Positions 1 to 10,975 of a DNA stretch of 64,000 nt are shown here, piece after piece; position 1 is the first letter of the stretch, and each line of letters opens with the position of its first letter. A program made the translations under genes and the position numbers. Origin of the DNA: an uncultured Burkholderiales bacterium (GTDB lineage Bacteria; Pseudomonadota; Gammaproteobacteria; Burkholderiales; Burkholderiaceae). The notes under the pieces are model-generated. The model had not been told where the DNA came from. It did not search any database and saw only the letters and a list, made by a program, of their open reading frames with translations. Location of the stretch: positions 1 to 64,000 of the forward strand of contig CALBEV010000155.1 of NCBI GenBank assembly GCA_937891045.1. Direction: 5' to 3'.

Positions 1-6
1 GCTGTT

Positions 7-1251
7 TTGTCAGACCACACCCCCTCCACCGCCGCGCCCCCCGAGCGCATGACTGCCGACGAACGCCGCTCGGCTTTCTCTTTGGCCAGCATTTACGCCT
101 TGCGCATGCTCGGCCTGTTCATGGTGATGCCCGTGTTCATGCTCGAAGCACGCCAGTACGAAGGCGGGTCCGACCTGTCCAGCGTTGGTTTGGCCATGGG
201 TGTCTACGGCTTGGTGCAAGCGGTGTTGCAAATTCCTTTTGGCATGGCCGCCGACCGCATCGGCCGCAAGCGGGTCATCTACATGGGTCTGGCCCTGTTG
301 GCCTTGGGCAGCGTGGTGGGTGCGCTGGCCACCAGCGTCACCGGCTTGGCCTGGGGCCGCGGCTTGCAAGGCGGTGGGGCTATTTCTGCGGCGGTCACGG
401 CCTTGCTGGCCGACCAAACCCGCGACGAGGTGCGCACCAAAGGCACCGCCTTGGTGGGTGCCAGCATTGGCCTGATGTTCGCGCTCAGCCTGGTCTTGGG
501 CCCCTTGCTGTCGGGCTGGGGCGGCCTGCCGGCCATTTTTGCGGTGACCTTTTGGATGGCCTTGGCCGGTGTATTGATCGTGCGTTTTTGGACGCCCCCC
601 GAGCCCGCCCTGCCCGACGCCTCTGAATCCAAACACAGCCTGTGGGGCTTGCTGGTGCACCCCGATTTGATCAGATTGAATTTTGGTGTGTTCGCTTTGT
701 ACGCCGTGCAATTGGCCTCTTGGGTGGCGATTCCCGCCCTGCTGATCCAAGCCGGTGTGCCCCAAGACGACCACGGCTGGGTGTATTTGCCTGCGGTTTT
801 GCTGTCCTTCGTGGTGATGGGTTTGACGCTTTTTCCCATGGAGCGGCGTGGCCAATTGCGCCCGCTCTTTTTGTGCAGCATCGGCTTGGTGATGCTGGTG
901 CAAGCCGCTTGGGGCTGGATGACGTTGGGGCAACCGCAGCTTTGGGTGTTGGGTTTGTTGCTGTTTTTGTTCTTCTGCGGCTTCAATGTGTTGGAGGCCA
1001 GCCAACCCAGTTTGGCATCCCGCTTGGCCCCGCTGGGCTCGCGCGGCGCGGCCTTGGGGGTCTACAACACCTTGCAGTCCTTGGGCATTTTTGCCGGCGG
1101 CGCCTTGGGTGGTTTGTTGCTCAAGTCGGTCGGCGCCATGGGCGTGTTTGCGGCCAGCACCGGCCTGATGCTGGTTTGGCTGCTGGTGGCTTGGGGCACG
1201 CATTACGTGCACAAATCACCAATTGGTGCGGTCACAGCACACAGTCGCTGA
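7..1251 (+). CDS. MFS transporter (drug/metabolite efflux type)
   Basis: A 12-helix major facilitator superfamily permease of about 400 residues, acting in the inner membrane; the substrate cannot be told from sequence. The MFS loop signature is visible near residue 80 (FGMAADRIGRKRVI), followed by alternating hydrophobic segments to the C-terminus. The first possible start here is TTG at 7, but the frame is still open at the window edge. The ATG at 49 (MTADERRSAFSLASIY) looks more like family N-termini, so the start is uncertain. The gene lies 58 bp upstream of ssb on the same strand, an arrangement I recall from other Burkholderiales (uvrA, MFS gene, ssb). Confidence 0.85.
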   Translation: MSDHTPSTAAPPERMTADERRSAFSLASIYALRMLGLFMVMPVFMLEARQYEGGSDLSSVGLAMGVYGLVQAVLQIPFGMAADRIGRKRVIYMGLALLALGSVVGALATSVTGLAWGRGLQGGGAISAAVTALLADQTRDEVRTKGTALVGASIGLMFALSLVLGPLLSGWGGLPAIFAVTFWMALAGVLIVRFWTPPEPALPDASESKHSLWGLLVHPDLIRLNFGVFALYAVQLASWVAIPALLIQAGVPQDDHGWVYLPAVLLSFVVMGLTLFPMERRGQLRPLFLCSIGLVMLVQAAWGWMTLGQPQLWVLGLLLFLFFCGFNVLEASQPSLASRLAPLGSRGAALGVYNTLQSLGIFAGGALGGLLLKSVGAMGVFAASTGLMLVWLLVAWGTHYVHKSPIGAVTAHSR

Positions 1252-1309
1252 AGGCCAGCTGCCCGCATAATCTGTTGACATCTCCACACCGAACTCTAGA
1301 GGAACCACC

Positions 1310-1786
1310 ATGGCAAGCGTGAACAAAGTGATTTTGCTGGGCAACTGCGGGCGCGACCCCGAGGTGCGTTATTTGCCCAGCGGCCAGGCTGTGGCCAATG
1401 TGTCCATCGCCACCAGCACCAAGCGCAAAGACAAAAACAGCGGCGAAATGGTCGAAGAAACCCAGTGGCACCGCATCACCTTCTACGACCGCTTGGCTGA
1501 AATCGCTGGCGAGTATGTGAAAAAAGGCCGCCCTATTTATGTGGAAGGCCGCTTGAAATACGGCTCGTACACCGACAAAACCACGGGCCAAGAAAAAGCC
1601 ACGGTGGACATCATCGCCACCGAACTGCAACTCTTGGGTGGCCGCGAAGGCATGGGCGGCCCCTCGGAAGACGGTGGTGGCAGTCGCGCCCCCGCCCGCA
1701 GTGCGCCTGCTTCTGCACCTCGCGCATCTGCCCCCGCCGCTGCCAAGTCGGGCTTTGACGACATGGACGACGACATTCCGTTTTGA
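1310..1786 (+). CDS. ssb: Single-stranded DNA-binding protein
   Basis: Coats single-stranded DNA in replication, recombination and repair and recruits partner proteins through its tail. The OB-fold occupies about residues 1-110 (begins MASVNKVILLGN, contains QWHRITFYDRLAE). A Gly/Pro/Ala/Ser-rich linker follows, and the protein ends in the acidic tip DDMDDDIPF, the docking peptide for SSB partners. The length of 158 residues is normal. An AGAGGA ribosome-binding site lies 7-8 bases before the ATG. A strong intrinsic terminator follows at 1859. Confidence 0.97.
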   Translation: MASVNKVILLGNCGRDPEVRYLPSGQAVANVSIATSTKRKDKNSGEMVEETQWHRITFYDRLAEIAGEYVKKGRPIYVEGRLKYGSYTDKTTGQEKATVDIIATELQLLGGREGMGGPSEDGGGSRAPARSAPASAPRASAPAAAKSGFDDMDDDIPF

Positions 1787-1858
1787 GTGTTGAACCTCAG
1801 GCTTGGGGCGCATCTCAAAAGTGATGAATCCCCTATTCAGGTCGACAGCCCTTGCATC

Positions 1859-1884
1859 AAGCCCCGCCCACGCGGGGCTTTTTT
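1859..1884 (+). terminator. Intrinsic terminator after ssb
   Basis: A 7-bp GC-only stem (GCCCCGC / GCGGGGC), flanked by AA and TT that extend the pairing, followed by six T. It ends ssb transcription. It lies just beyond the stop of the convergent comM-like gene and may act on both strands, although only the plus strand has a good T-tract. Confidence 0.85.
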
Positions 1885-1890
1885 GCGCTT

Positions 1891-3387
1891 TCAACCTCGG
1901 TCAGGGCTGCGGTAGTGCATGGCCTGCGCCACATGCGGCTGCTCAATCTGCGCGGCACTGGCCAAATCGGCGATGGTTTGCGCTACTTTTTTCACCCGGC
2001 TGATGGCCCGCCCCGACCAGGCGTGGCGACTCGCGGTTTGCAGCAAATGCTGCTCAGCTTGGGCGCTCATGGGCAGCTCTTGCAGTTGCGCTGGGCTCAG
2101 GTCTTGGTTGCGCACCCCTTGGCGGGCCAAGGCACGATCGTGGGCGGCTTGGCATCGCTGTCGCACAAGCTCGCTGCTGTCCCCGCTGGGCGATTGCAGC
2201 ATCAGCTCGGGCGGCAAGGCGGCCACCTGCACCTGCATGTCCAAACGGTCCAACAGCGGGCCGCTCAATCGGGCTTGGTAACGCGCGATGTGTTCAGGTG
2301 CGCAACGGCAGGCGGGTTGCTGAGAGCCCAAGTAGCCGCAGGGGCAGGGGTTCATGGCGGTCACCCATTGAAATTGCGCGGCCAACTCGGTGTGGTGCCG
2401 CCCCCTGGAAATCAGGATGCGGCCACTTTCCAAGGGCTCGCGCAAAGCTTCCAAGCTGTGCCTTGAAAACTCCAACAGTTCATCCAGGAACAAGACGCCG
2501 TGGTGCGCCAAAGAAATGGCCCCCGGACGCGGCGGCGCACCGCCGCCCACCAAGGCGGTGGTGGTGACGCTGTGGTGCGGTTGGCGAAATGGCCGCTGGC
2601 CCCAGTGCTGGGGCTGAAACTGCCCGGCCAAACTCAACACCGCCGCCGATTCCAAGGCTTGTTGTTGGGTCAGCGCGGGCAACAAACCCACCAACCGCTG
2701 CGCCAACATGGTCTTGCCGCTGCCCGGCGGCCCCATCATCAACAGGCTGTGGCCGCCTGCAGCAGCGATTTCCAGAGCGCGTTTGGCATTGGCCTGACCG
2801 CGCACATCGCGCAAATCCAAGCTGCCATGGTTGGGTGCTGGCTGCGGCCAAGCGGGCGGCTGCAAGCGCTGCCAGCCCTCCGAGGGTGCCAGCACACTGG
2901 CGTGGCTGCCAGGCAAAAAGGCCTGCACCACGTCGCGCAAATGCGCGGCCCGGTAAACCCGCGACTGCGGCAACAAGGCCGCTTCTTCGGCGCTGCCCGG
3001 CGGCAACACCCAGGTCCAAGCCTCGTCATCTGCCGCCATGCCCAGCGCCATGGCCAGGGCACCGCGCACCGGGCGCAGCTCACCCGACAAGGACAGCTCG
3101 CCGGCAAACACATGCTGCCGCAGCGCGACTTCATCCAACTGCCCACTGGCGGCCAAGATGCCGATGGCGATGGGCAAGTCAAAACGCCCCGAGTCTTTGG
3201 GCAGGTCGGCTGGGGCCAGGTTGACCACGATGCGCTGGTTGGTGGGGAAGTCCAGGCCGCTGTTTTGGATGGCCGAGCGCACCCGTTCGCGGGCTTCGCG
3301 CACCTCGGTGTCGGCCAAGCCGACCAAGGTGAAGCTGGGCAAGCCATTGGCCATGTGCACCTCGACCGTGACGCGGGGCGCTTTCAT
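1891..3387 (-). CDS. comM: YifB/ComM family Mg-chelatase-like AAA+ ATPase
   Basis: A ComM/YifB family AAA+ ATPase; in naturally transformable bacteria ComM is a hexameric helicase promoting branch migration during DNA integration. Visible: the N-terminal Lon-protease-like fold (VEVHMANGLPSFTLVGL), Walker A GPPGSGKTML near residue 217, Walker B GVLFLDELLEF near 294, and the cysteine-rich CPCGYLG stretch of the family. The start used is the first in-frame ATG (MKAPRVTVEV), giving about 498 residues. The normal family start, about a dozen residues earlier, seems to survive in another frame: ATG at 3425-3423 behind a GGGAG site encodes MGFAQVHSCAVL and then stops. A one-base deletion therefore probably separates the true start from the body (see findings). 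Confidence 0.88.
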   Translation of the reverse strand: MKAPRVTVEVHMANGLPSFTLVGLADTEVREARERVRSAIQNSGLDFPTNQRIVVNLAPADLPKDSGRFDLPIAIGILAASGQLDEVALRQHVFAGELSLSGELRPVRGALAMALGMAADDEAWTWVLPPGSAEEAALLPQSRVYRAAHLRDVVQAFLPGSHASVLAPSEGWQRLQPPAWPQPAPNHGSLDLRDVRGQANAKRALEIAAAGGHSLLMMGPPGSGKTMLAQRLVGLLPALTQQQALESAAVLSLAGQFQPQHWGQRPFRQPHHSVTTTALVGGGAPPRPGAISLAHHGVLFLDELLEFSRHSLEALREPLESGRILISRGRHHTELAAQFQWVTAMNPCPCGYLGSQQPACRCAPEHIARYQARLSGPLLDRLDMQVQVAALPPELMLQSPSGDSSELVRQRCQAAHDRALARQGVRNQDLSPAQLQELPMSAQAEQHLLQTASRHAWSGRAISRVKKVAQTIADLASAAQIEQPHVAQAMHYRSPDRG

Positions 3388-3481
3388 GCCAAAACCGCGC
3401 AGCTGTGCACTTGTGCGAACCCCATCTTGGTCTCCCTGTGTTGGTGCGCTCCCCAATTGGGTGCGGCATTCATGTTTTTGG

Positions 3482-3498
3482 CGCACCGAAAAAGTGCA
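3482..3498 (+). promoter_or_regulatory. Probable NtrC binding site upstream of glnK
   Basis: The dyad GCACC-N5-AGTGCA matches 10 of 12 specified positions of the NtrC consensus TGCACC-N5-GGTGCA. It lies roughly 90-105 bp upstream of the transcription start predicted from the sigma-54 motif at 3560, a typical NtrC enhancer distance. Inference from motif and position only. Confidence 0.55.
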
Positions 3499-3559
3499 AA
3501 AAAACCAGTTTTGGGGGCGTCTTTCCCAGATTGACTGGCCTATCCAGCCCAAAGTGTGC

Positions 3560-3576
3560 TTGGCACAGAGACTGCT
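3560..3576 (+). promoter_or_regulatory. Sigma-54 (-24/-12) promoter for glnK-amtB
   Basis: TTGGCACAGAGACTGCT contains the invariant GG-N10-GC spacing of RpoN promoters (GG at 3562-3563, GC at 3574-3575) and the TGGCAC -24 core. Transcription would start near 3587, about 65 bp before the glnK ATG. Genes for PII and the ammonium transporter are classic NtrC/RpoN targets, which supports the call. Confidence 0.7.
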
Positions 3577-3604
3577 AAGAGGTACCTGCACTGCGTGTTT
3601 TTGA

Positions 3605-3991
<387 letters not shown>

Positions 3992-4014
3992 TTCTTTCGA
4001 CAAGGACTTCCATC

Positions 4015-5493
4015 ATGAAAAAACTACTTGCCACGCTGGCCCTCGGCTTGGGCCTGGTCTTCGCCTCCGGCGTTGCCATGGCCGACGACGCGCCCGCCAA
4101 ACCTGCGGCTGAAGCCGCTGCCATTGCACCTGCGGCACCTGCCGCCGCCGAACCTGCTGCAGCGCAAGCCGCACCGGCCCCGGTGCCCAACAAAGGCGAC
4201 ACCGCTTGGATGACCGTGGCCACCGTGCTGGTCATCCTCATGACCATCCCCGGTCTGGCCCTGTTCTATGGCGGCTTGGTCCGCTCGAAAAACATGCTGT
4301 CGGTACTGATGCAGGTGTTTGTGGTGTCGTCGATGATTTATGTGTTGTGGGTGCTGTACGGCTACTCGGTCGCCTTCACCTCCAGCAATCCTTTCTTCGG
4401 CACCTTTGACAAATTCTTGCTCAAAGGCGTGACGGTTGAATCCCTGGGCGCCACGTTCAGCAAAGGTGTTTACATCCCTGAGTTGACGTTCGTGGCCTTC
4501 CAAGCCACCTTCGCCGCCATCACCTGCGCCCTGATCGTTGGCGCGTTTGCTGAGCGCATGAAGTTCTCTGCCGTTTTGTTGTTCTGTGCCCTGTGGTTCA
4601 CTTTCAGCTACCTGCCCATGGCCCACATGGTTTGGTATTGGGACGGTCCTGACGCCATCACCGACGCCGCCTCTTTGGACAAAGTCACGGCTGCTGCTGG
4701 TTGGTTGTGGGCCAAAGGCGCACTCGATTTCGCAGGCGGCACCGTGGTGCACATCAACGCCGCTGTCGCCGGTTTGGTGGGTGCCTACATGATTGGCAAA
4801 CGCATTGGCTACGGCAAAGAAGCCATGGCGCCCCACAGCCTGACATTGACCATGGTCGGTGCCGCTTTGTTGTGGGTGGGTTGGTTCGGTTTCAACGCCG
4901 GTTCCAACTTGGAAGCCAACGGCCTGACCGCACTCGCTTTCGTCAACACCTTGGTGGCCACCGCTGCTGCCACCTTGTCATGGATTGCCGGTGAAGCTCT
5001 GAGCAAAGGCAAAGCCTCGATGTTGGGTGCAGCCTCTGGTGCTGTGGCTGGTCTGGTGGCCATCACCCCAGCCTGCGGCTTCGTCGGCCCCGGCGGCGCG
5101 ATCATCATCGGCTTGGTGGCTGGCGTGCTGTGCTTGTGGGGTGTCAATGGCCTCAAACGCATGCTGGGTGCAGATGACAGCTTGGATGTGTTCGGTGTGC
5201 ACGGTGTCGGCGGTATCGTCGGTGCCTTGTTGACCGGCGTGTTTGCCGCGCCTTCCTTGGGTGGTACCGGCGTCTATGACTATGTCGCCAATGCAGTCAA
5301 CCCAAGCTACTCGATCGGTGGTCAAGTGTGGATCCAAGCGCAAGCGGTGCTCACCACCATCATCTGGTCGGGTGTGGTTTCGGTCATCGCTTACAAACTG
5401 GTGGACATCGTGTTGGGTCTGCGTGTCTCTGAAGAAGAAGAGCGCGAAGGTTTGGACATCAGCTCACACGGCGAAACCGCCTACGGTCGCTGA
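4015..5493 (+). CDS. amtB: Ammonium transporter AmtB
   Basis: An inner-membrane ammonium channel of the Amt/Rh family, here 492 residues. It has a cleavable-looking signal peptide (MKKLLATLALGLGLVFASGV, cut near VAMA-DD), then an Ala/Pro-rich linker of about 35 residues, then the 11-helix channel. Family motifs include GLALFYGGLVRSKN, the FAGGTVVHINAAVAGLVGA region with a pore histidine, and DVFGVHGVGGIVGALLTG with the second. The C-terminal tail (residues 465-492, EEEEREGLDISSHGETAYGR) is the GlnK docking region. Cotranscribed with glnK and ended by a strong terminator. Confidence 0.96.
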   Translation: MKKLLATLALGLGLVFASGVAMADDAPAKPAAEAAAIAPAAPAAAEPAAAQAAPAPVPNKGDTAWMTVATVLVILMTIPGLALFYGGLVRSKNMLSVLMQVFVVSSMIYVLWVLYGYSVAFTSSNPFFGTFDKFLLKGVTVESLGATFSKGVYIPELTFVAFQATFAAITCALIVGAFAERMKFSAVLLFCALWFTFSYLPMAHMVWYWDGPDAITDAASLDKVTAAAGWLWAKGALDFAGGTVVHINAAVAGLVGAYMIGKRIGYGKEAMAPHSLTLTMVGAALLWVGWFGFNAGSNLEANGLTALAFVNTLVATAAATLSWIAGEALSKGKASMLGAASGAVAGLVAITPACGFVGPGGAIIIGLVAGVLCLWGVNGLKRMLGADDSLDVFGVHGVGGIVGALLTGVFAAPSLGGTGVYDYVANAVNPSYSIGGQVWIQAQAVLTTIIWSGVVSVIAYKLVDIVLGLRVSEEEEREGLDISSHGETAYGR

Positions 5494-5530
5494 TTGCACC
5501 ATTCCTAGATCACAAGCAACAACGCTCACA

Positions 5531-5561
5531 ACCACCTGGTGCAAACCAGGTGGTTTTTTTT
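5531..5561 (+). terminator. Intrinsic terminator after amtB
   Basis: A perfect 10-bp stem (ACCACCTGGT / ACCAGGTGGT) with a GCAA tetraloop and a run of T. It closes the glnK-amtB transcript and separates it from the convergent metH. Confidence 0.93.
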
Positions 5562-5631
5562 TGCCTGTCGTCGCGGTCGAGATGGCGTTTGAAAGGCGAT
5601 TGATGACCAGCAACGCAGGCGATTTGTCGGC

Positions 5632-8430
<2,799 letters not shown>

Positions 8431-8433
8431 GGA

Positions 8434-8519
8434 CTCACCTGAGGGATGCAAAACAGGTGAGCGTCGTTGCGAGAAAAGACCCAAGCCTGGCTTCGTGTGA
8501 AGCTGCAACGCTCCTTGGG
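8434..8519 (-). promoter_or_regulatory. SAH riboswitch with translational expression platform, metH leader
   Basis: Reading the minus strand toward metH, conserved SAH-aptamer features appear in order. P1 is CCCAAG (8519-8514) paired with CTTGGG (8485-8480). The segment GGAGCGTTGC follows its 5' side. P2 is GCTTC-ACAC-GAAGC (8503-8490). The segment CCAGGCTTGG precedes the 3' segment ACGCTCACC. GAGCGT (8513-8508) can pair with ACGCTC (8464-8459) as the pseudoknot. Downstream, CTCACCTG (8461-8454) is perfectly complementary to CAGGTGAG (8441-8434), which holds the metH SD. SAH binding would pull CTC into the pseudoknot and free the SD, an ON switch. Known family upstream of ahcY and metH in Proteobacteria; identified here by eye. 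Confidence 0.88.
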
Positions 8520-8599
8520 ATGACAAGATTTTAGCTGTTTGCGGTTGCCGCTTCATTCGCTGACAAGCAGCGCCAACTTTGAGGCTTGATCAACGCAAA

Positions 8600-8629
8600 T
8601 TGCAAGCCGGTCTGTAACTTAGTTACAAT
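8600..8629 (+). promoter_or_regulatory. hexR-zwf operon promoter with overlapping HexR operator
   Basis: A sigma-70-like promoter TTGCAA (8600-8605), 18-bp spacer, TACAAT (8624-8629). Lying on the spacer and -10 is the dyad TGTAACTTAGTTACA (8613-8627), close to the HexR consensus TGTAATTAAATTACA. A repressor bound there would block RNA polymerase. The first gene downstream encodes HexR, so autoregulation and control of the sugar operon are expected. A further GTTACA half-site lies at 8654-8659. Confidence 0.75.
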
Positions 8630-8663
8630 TCTTAAACCGTTAAATAATTCAAAGTTACACGCC

Positions 8664-9512
8664 ATGTTGGACCGCATTCAGGCCTCCTTGCACACCCTCT
8701 CACCTTCAGAACAAAGGGTGGGCGAGTTGTTATTGCAAGACGCCCGGCATTTCGCCAACACGGCTGTCGCTGATTTGGCTGCACAGGCCCAGGTCAGCAA
8801 GCCCACGGTGGTTCGGTTTTGCCGAAGCCTGGGTTATGCAGGCTTGAGCGACTTCAAACTGAAGTTGGCTGGCAGCTTGAGCGAAGGCGTGCCGTTCATC
8901 CACCGCAACGTGAACGCCGATGACAAGGCGGGCGACGTTTTGGTGAAAGTGGTTGACAACGCGGCGGCGGCTTTTTTGAAATACCGCAACGACGCCTCCG
9001 GTGCCGCGATTGAAAAAGCCGCCAAAGCCATGGCCCAAACCCAACGCAAAAACAAGCGGCTGGAATTCTTTGGTGTGGGCAACTCGGGCTTCGTGGCACA
9101 AGACGCGCAGCACAAATTCTTTCGCTTGGGCTTTCACACCAGCGCCCACAGCGATGGCCATTTGCAAATCATGAGCGCATCCTTGCTCAAGCCCGGCGAC
9201 TGCTTGGTGCTGATCTCGAATTCAGGCCGCACACGGGACCTGCTGGACGCCTGTGAGATCGCGCACAAAAACCGGGTCACCACCGTGGTCATCACGGCCT
9301 CGGGTTCGCCCTTGGCCAAAGCTGGTCAGATCCACCTTGCGGCCGATCATCCCGAGAGTTATGAAAAATTCAGCCCCATGGTGTCGCGCCTCTTGCATTT
9401 GCTCATCATCGACATCCTCACCACCACCGTGGCCTTGCAACTCGACCGGGCGGTGTTGCAGCCGCAACTTCGCCAGATGAAAACCAACCTGCTTCAAAAA
9501 AGATATTCATGA
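8664..9512 (+). CDS. hexR: HexR-type RpiR family transcriptional regulator
   Basis: Repressor of the Entner-Doudoroff and central sugar genes, released by 2-keto-3-deoxy-6-phosphogluconate. The 282 residues hold an N-terminal RpiR helix-turn-helix (about 1-77, with VADLAAQAQVSKPTVVRFCR) and a C-terminal SIS sugar-phosphate domain (about 120-255, with FFGVGNSGFVAQDAQ and VLISNSGRTRDLL). The start chosen is ATG 8664 (MLDRIQASL), the family N-terminus. The upstream in-frame ATG at 8586 would lie inside the operator/promoter. It overlaps zwf by 4 bp (ATGA), so the two are translationally coupled. Confidence 0.94.
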   Translation: MLDRIQASLHTLSPSEQRVGELLLQDARHFANTAVADLAAQAQVSKPTVVRFCRSLGYAGLSDFKLKLAGSLSEGVPFIHRNVNADDKAGDVLVKVVDNAAAAFLKYRNDASGAAIEKAAKAMAQTQRKNKRLEFFGVGNSGFVAQDAQHKFFRLGFHTSAHSDGHLQIMSASLLKPGDCLVLISNSGRTRDLLDACEIAHKNRVTTVVITASGSPLAKAGQIHLAADHPESYEKFSPMVSRLLHLLIIDILTTTVALQLDRAVLQPQLRQMKTNLLQKRYS

Positions 9513-10975
9513 GCACACTTGTTTCAACTTCCAACGGCCTGGACATCGTGATTTTTGGCGGCGCAGGCGACTTGTCGTTTCGCAAACTGCTGCCCGCGCT
9601 CTACATGGCGCATGCCCACGACAAACTCAGTGACGACACCCGCATCCTGGCCGTGGGTCGACAAGCTTGGGACACGGCTGCGTATTTGAAGTTCATCGAT
9701 GAGAAGTCACCCAGCTTCATCGACGCCAGCAGTTTTGACCGCGCCACGTGGCAAGGCTTTTTGAAGCGCTTGGTGTATGTGAGCGTGGATGTCAGCTCCG
9801 CACCTGCTTATGCCGCTTTGAAAACAGTGTGCAACACGCCAAGCTTGCGGGTGTTTTATTTGGCCACCGCGCCCAGTTTGTTCAGCCAAATTTGTGCGCA
9901 TTTGCACAGCGCCGGCTTGGTCGATGCGCAGTCGCGGGTGGTGCTTGAAAAACCCTTGGGCACCGACTTGGCCTCGGCACGCGCCATCAACCAAGAGGTG
10001 GCCCAGTATTTCAACGAGCCACAGATTTACCGGATCGACCATTACCTGGGCAAAGAAACCGTGCAAAACCTGATGGTGCTGCGTTTTGGCAACGCCATCT
10101 TCGAGCCTTTGTGGCGGGCGCCTTACATCAAGAGCGTGCAAATCACCGTGGCCGAGACGGTGGGTGTGGGCAGCCGTGCCGGTTTTTACGACGGTGCAGG
10201 TGCGATGCGCGACATGGTGCAAAACCATTTGCTGCAACTGCTGTGCATCGTCGCCATGGAGCAGCCCATCTCGCTGGATGCAGATGATGTGCGCGACGAA
10301 AAACTCAAAGTGCTGCGATCCTTGCGCCGCATGGGTTTGGCCGACATCAAGCGCGACACGGTGCGCGGCCAGTACACCGCAGGCGCCTCTGAAGGCCAAG
10401 CGGTGAAAGGCTATTTGGAAGAAGCCAATGTGCCGCCCGACAGCCGCACCGAAACCTTTGTGGCACTGCGCTTGCACATCAACAATGCACGATGGGCACA
10501 AGTGCCCTTCTTTTTGCGCACGGGCAAACGCCTGCAAAACCGCCAATCGGAAATCATCATCGAGTTTGCCGAGCAGCCCTTTTCGGTGTTTGGCCAAAGC
10601 GACATGAGCGAACCCAACCGGCTCATCATCACGCTGCAACCTGAAGAATCGATTGAACTCGCCATGATGGTGAAGGAACCCGGCACCGGCATGAAGATGC
10701 ACCCCGTGCACTTGGGTTTGGACTTGCAACAGTCCTCTGAGAAACGCCGCGCCGAAGCCTATGAACGTTTGCTGATGGACGTGATTAAAGGCCGCTTGAC
10801 GCACTTCATGCGCCGCGATGAACTCGAAGCCGCCTGGGCTTGGGTGGATCCGATCTTGGCCGGTTGGGCCGAGCTGGATGACAAACCTCGGCCTTACTCG
10901 GCCGGCAGTTGGGGGCCAGCGGCTTCATCGGCGCTGATGGCGCGTGATGAACTGTCTTGGTTCGAGGAGAGCTGA
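9509..10975 (+). CDS. zwf: Glucose-6-phosphate 1-dehydrogenase
   Basis: Oxidises glucose-6-phosphate to 6-phosphogluconolactone with NAD(P)+, the first step of the oxidative pentose phosphate and Entner-Doudoroff routes. The 488 residues include the coenzyme-binding motif GGAGDLSFRKLLPALY near residue 17 and the active-site signature RIDHYLGKE near 175, with its Asp-His pair and substrate lysine. Overlaps hexR by 4 bp and pgl by 1 bp (TGATG), indicating one transcript with coupled translation. Confidence 0.97.
   Translation: MSTLVSTSNGLDIVIFGGAGDLSFRKLLPALYMAHAHDKLSDDTRILAVGRQAWDTAAYLKFIDEKSPSFIDASSFDRATWQGFLKRLVYVSVDVSSAPAYAALKTVCNTPSLRVFYLATAPSLFSQICAHLHSAGLVDAQSRVVLEKPLGTDLASARAINQEVAQYFNEPQIYRIDHYLGKETVQNLMVLRFGNAIFEPLWRAPYIKSVQITVAETVGVGSRAGFYDGAGAMRDMVQNHLLQLLCIVAMEQPISLDADDVRDEKLKVLRSLRRMGLADIKRDTVRGQYTAGASEGQAVKGYLEEANVPPDSRTETFVALRLHINNARWAQVPFFLRTGKRLQNRQSEIIIEFAEQPFSVFGQSDMSEPNRLIITLQPEESIELAMMVKEPGTGMKMHPVHLGLDLQQSSEKRRAEAYERLLMDVIKGRLTHFMRRDELEAAWAWVDPILAGWAELDDKPRPYSAGSWGPAASSALMARDELSWFEES

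Noticed and set aside
3426..3480. A second NtrC-like palindrome around GCTCCCCAATTGGGTGC
   Set aside because: The half-sites are separated by 7 rather than 5 bases and the match is poorer than the site at 3482; not called.
8431..8556. A 42-codon N-terminal extension of metH
   Set aside because: The extension would be encoded by the riboswitch aptamer and SD-sequestering hairpin; family N-termini begin at [10 protein letters not shown].
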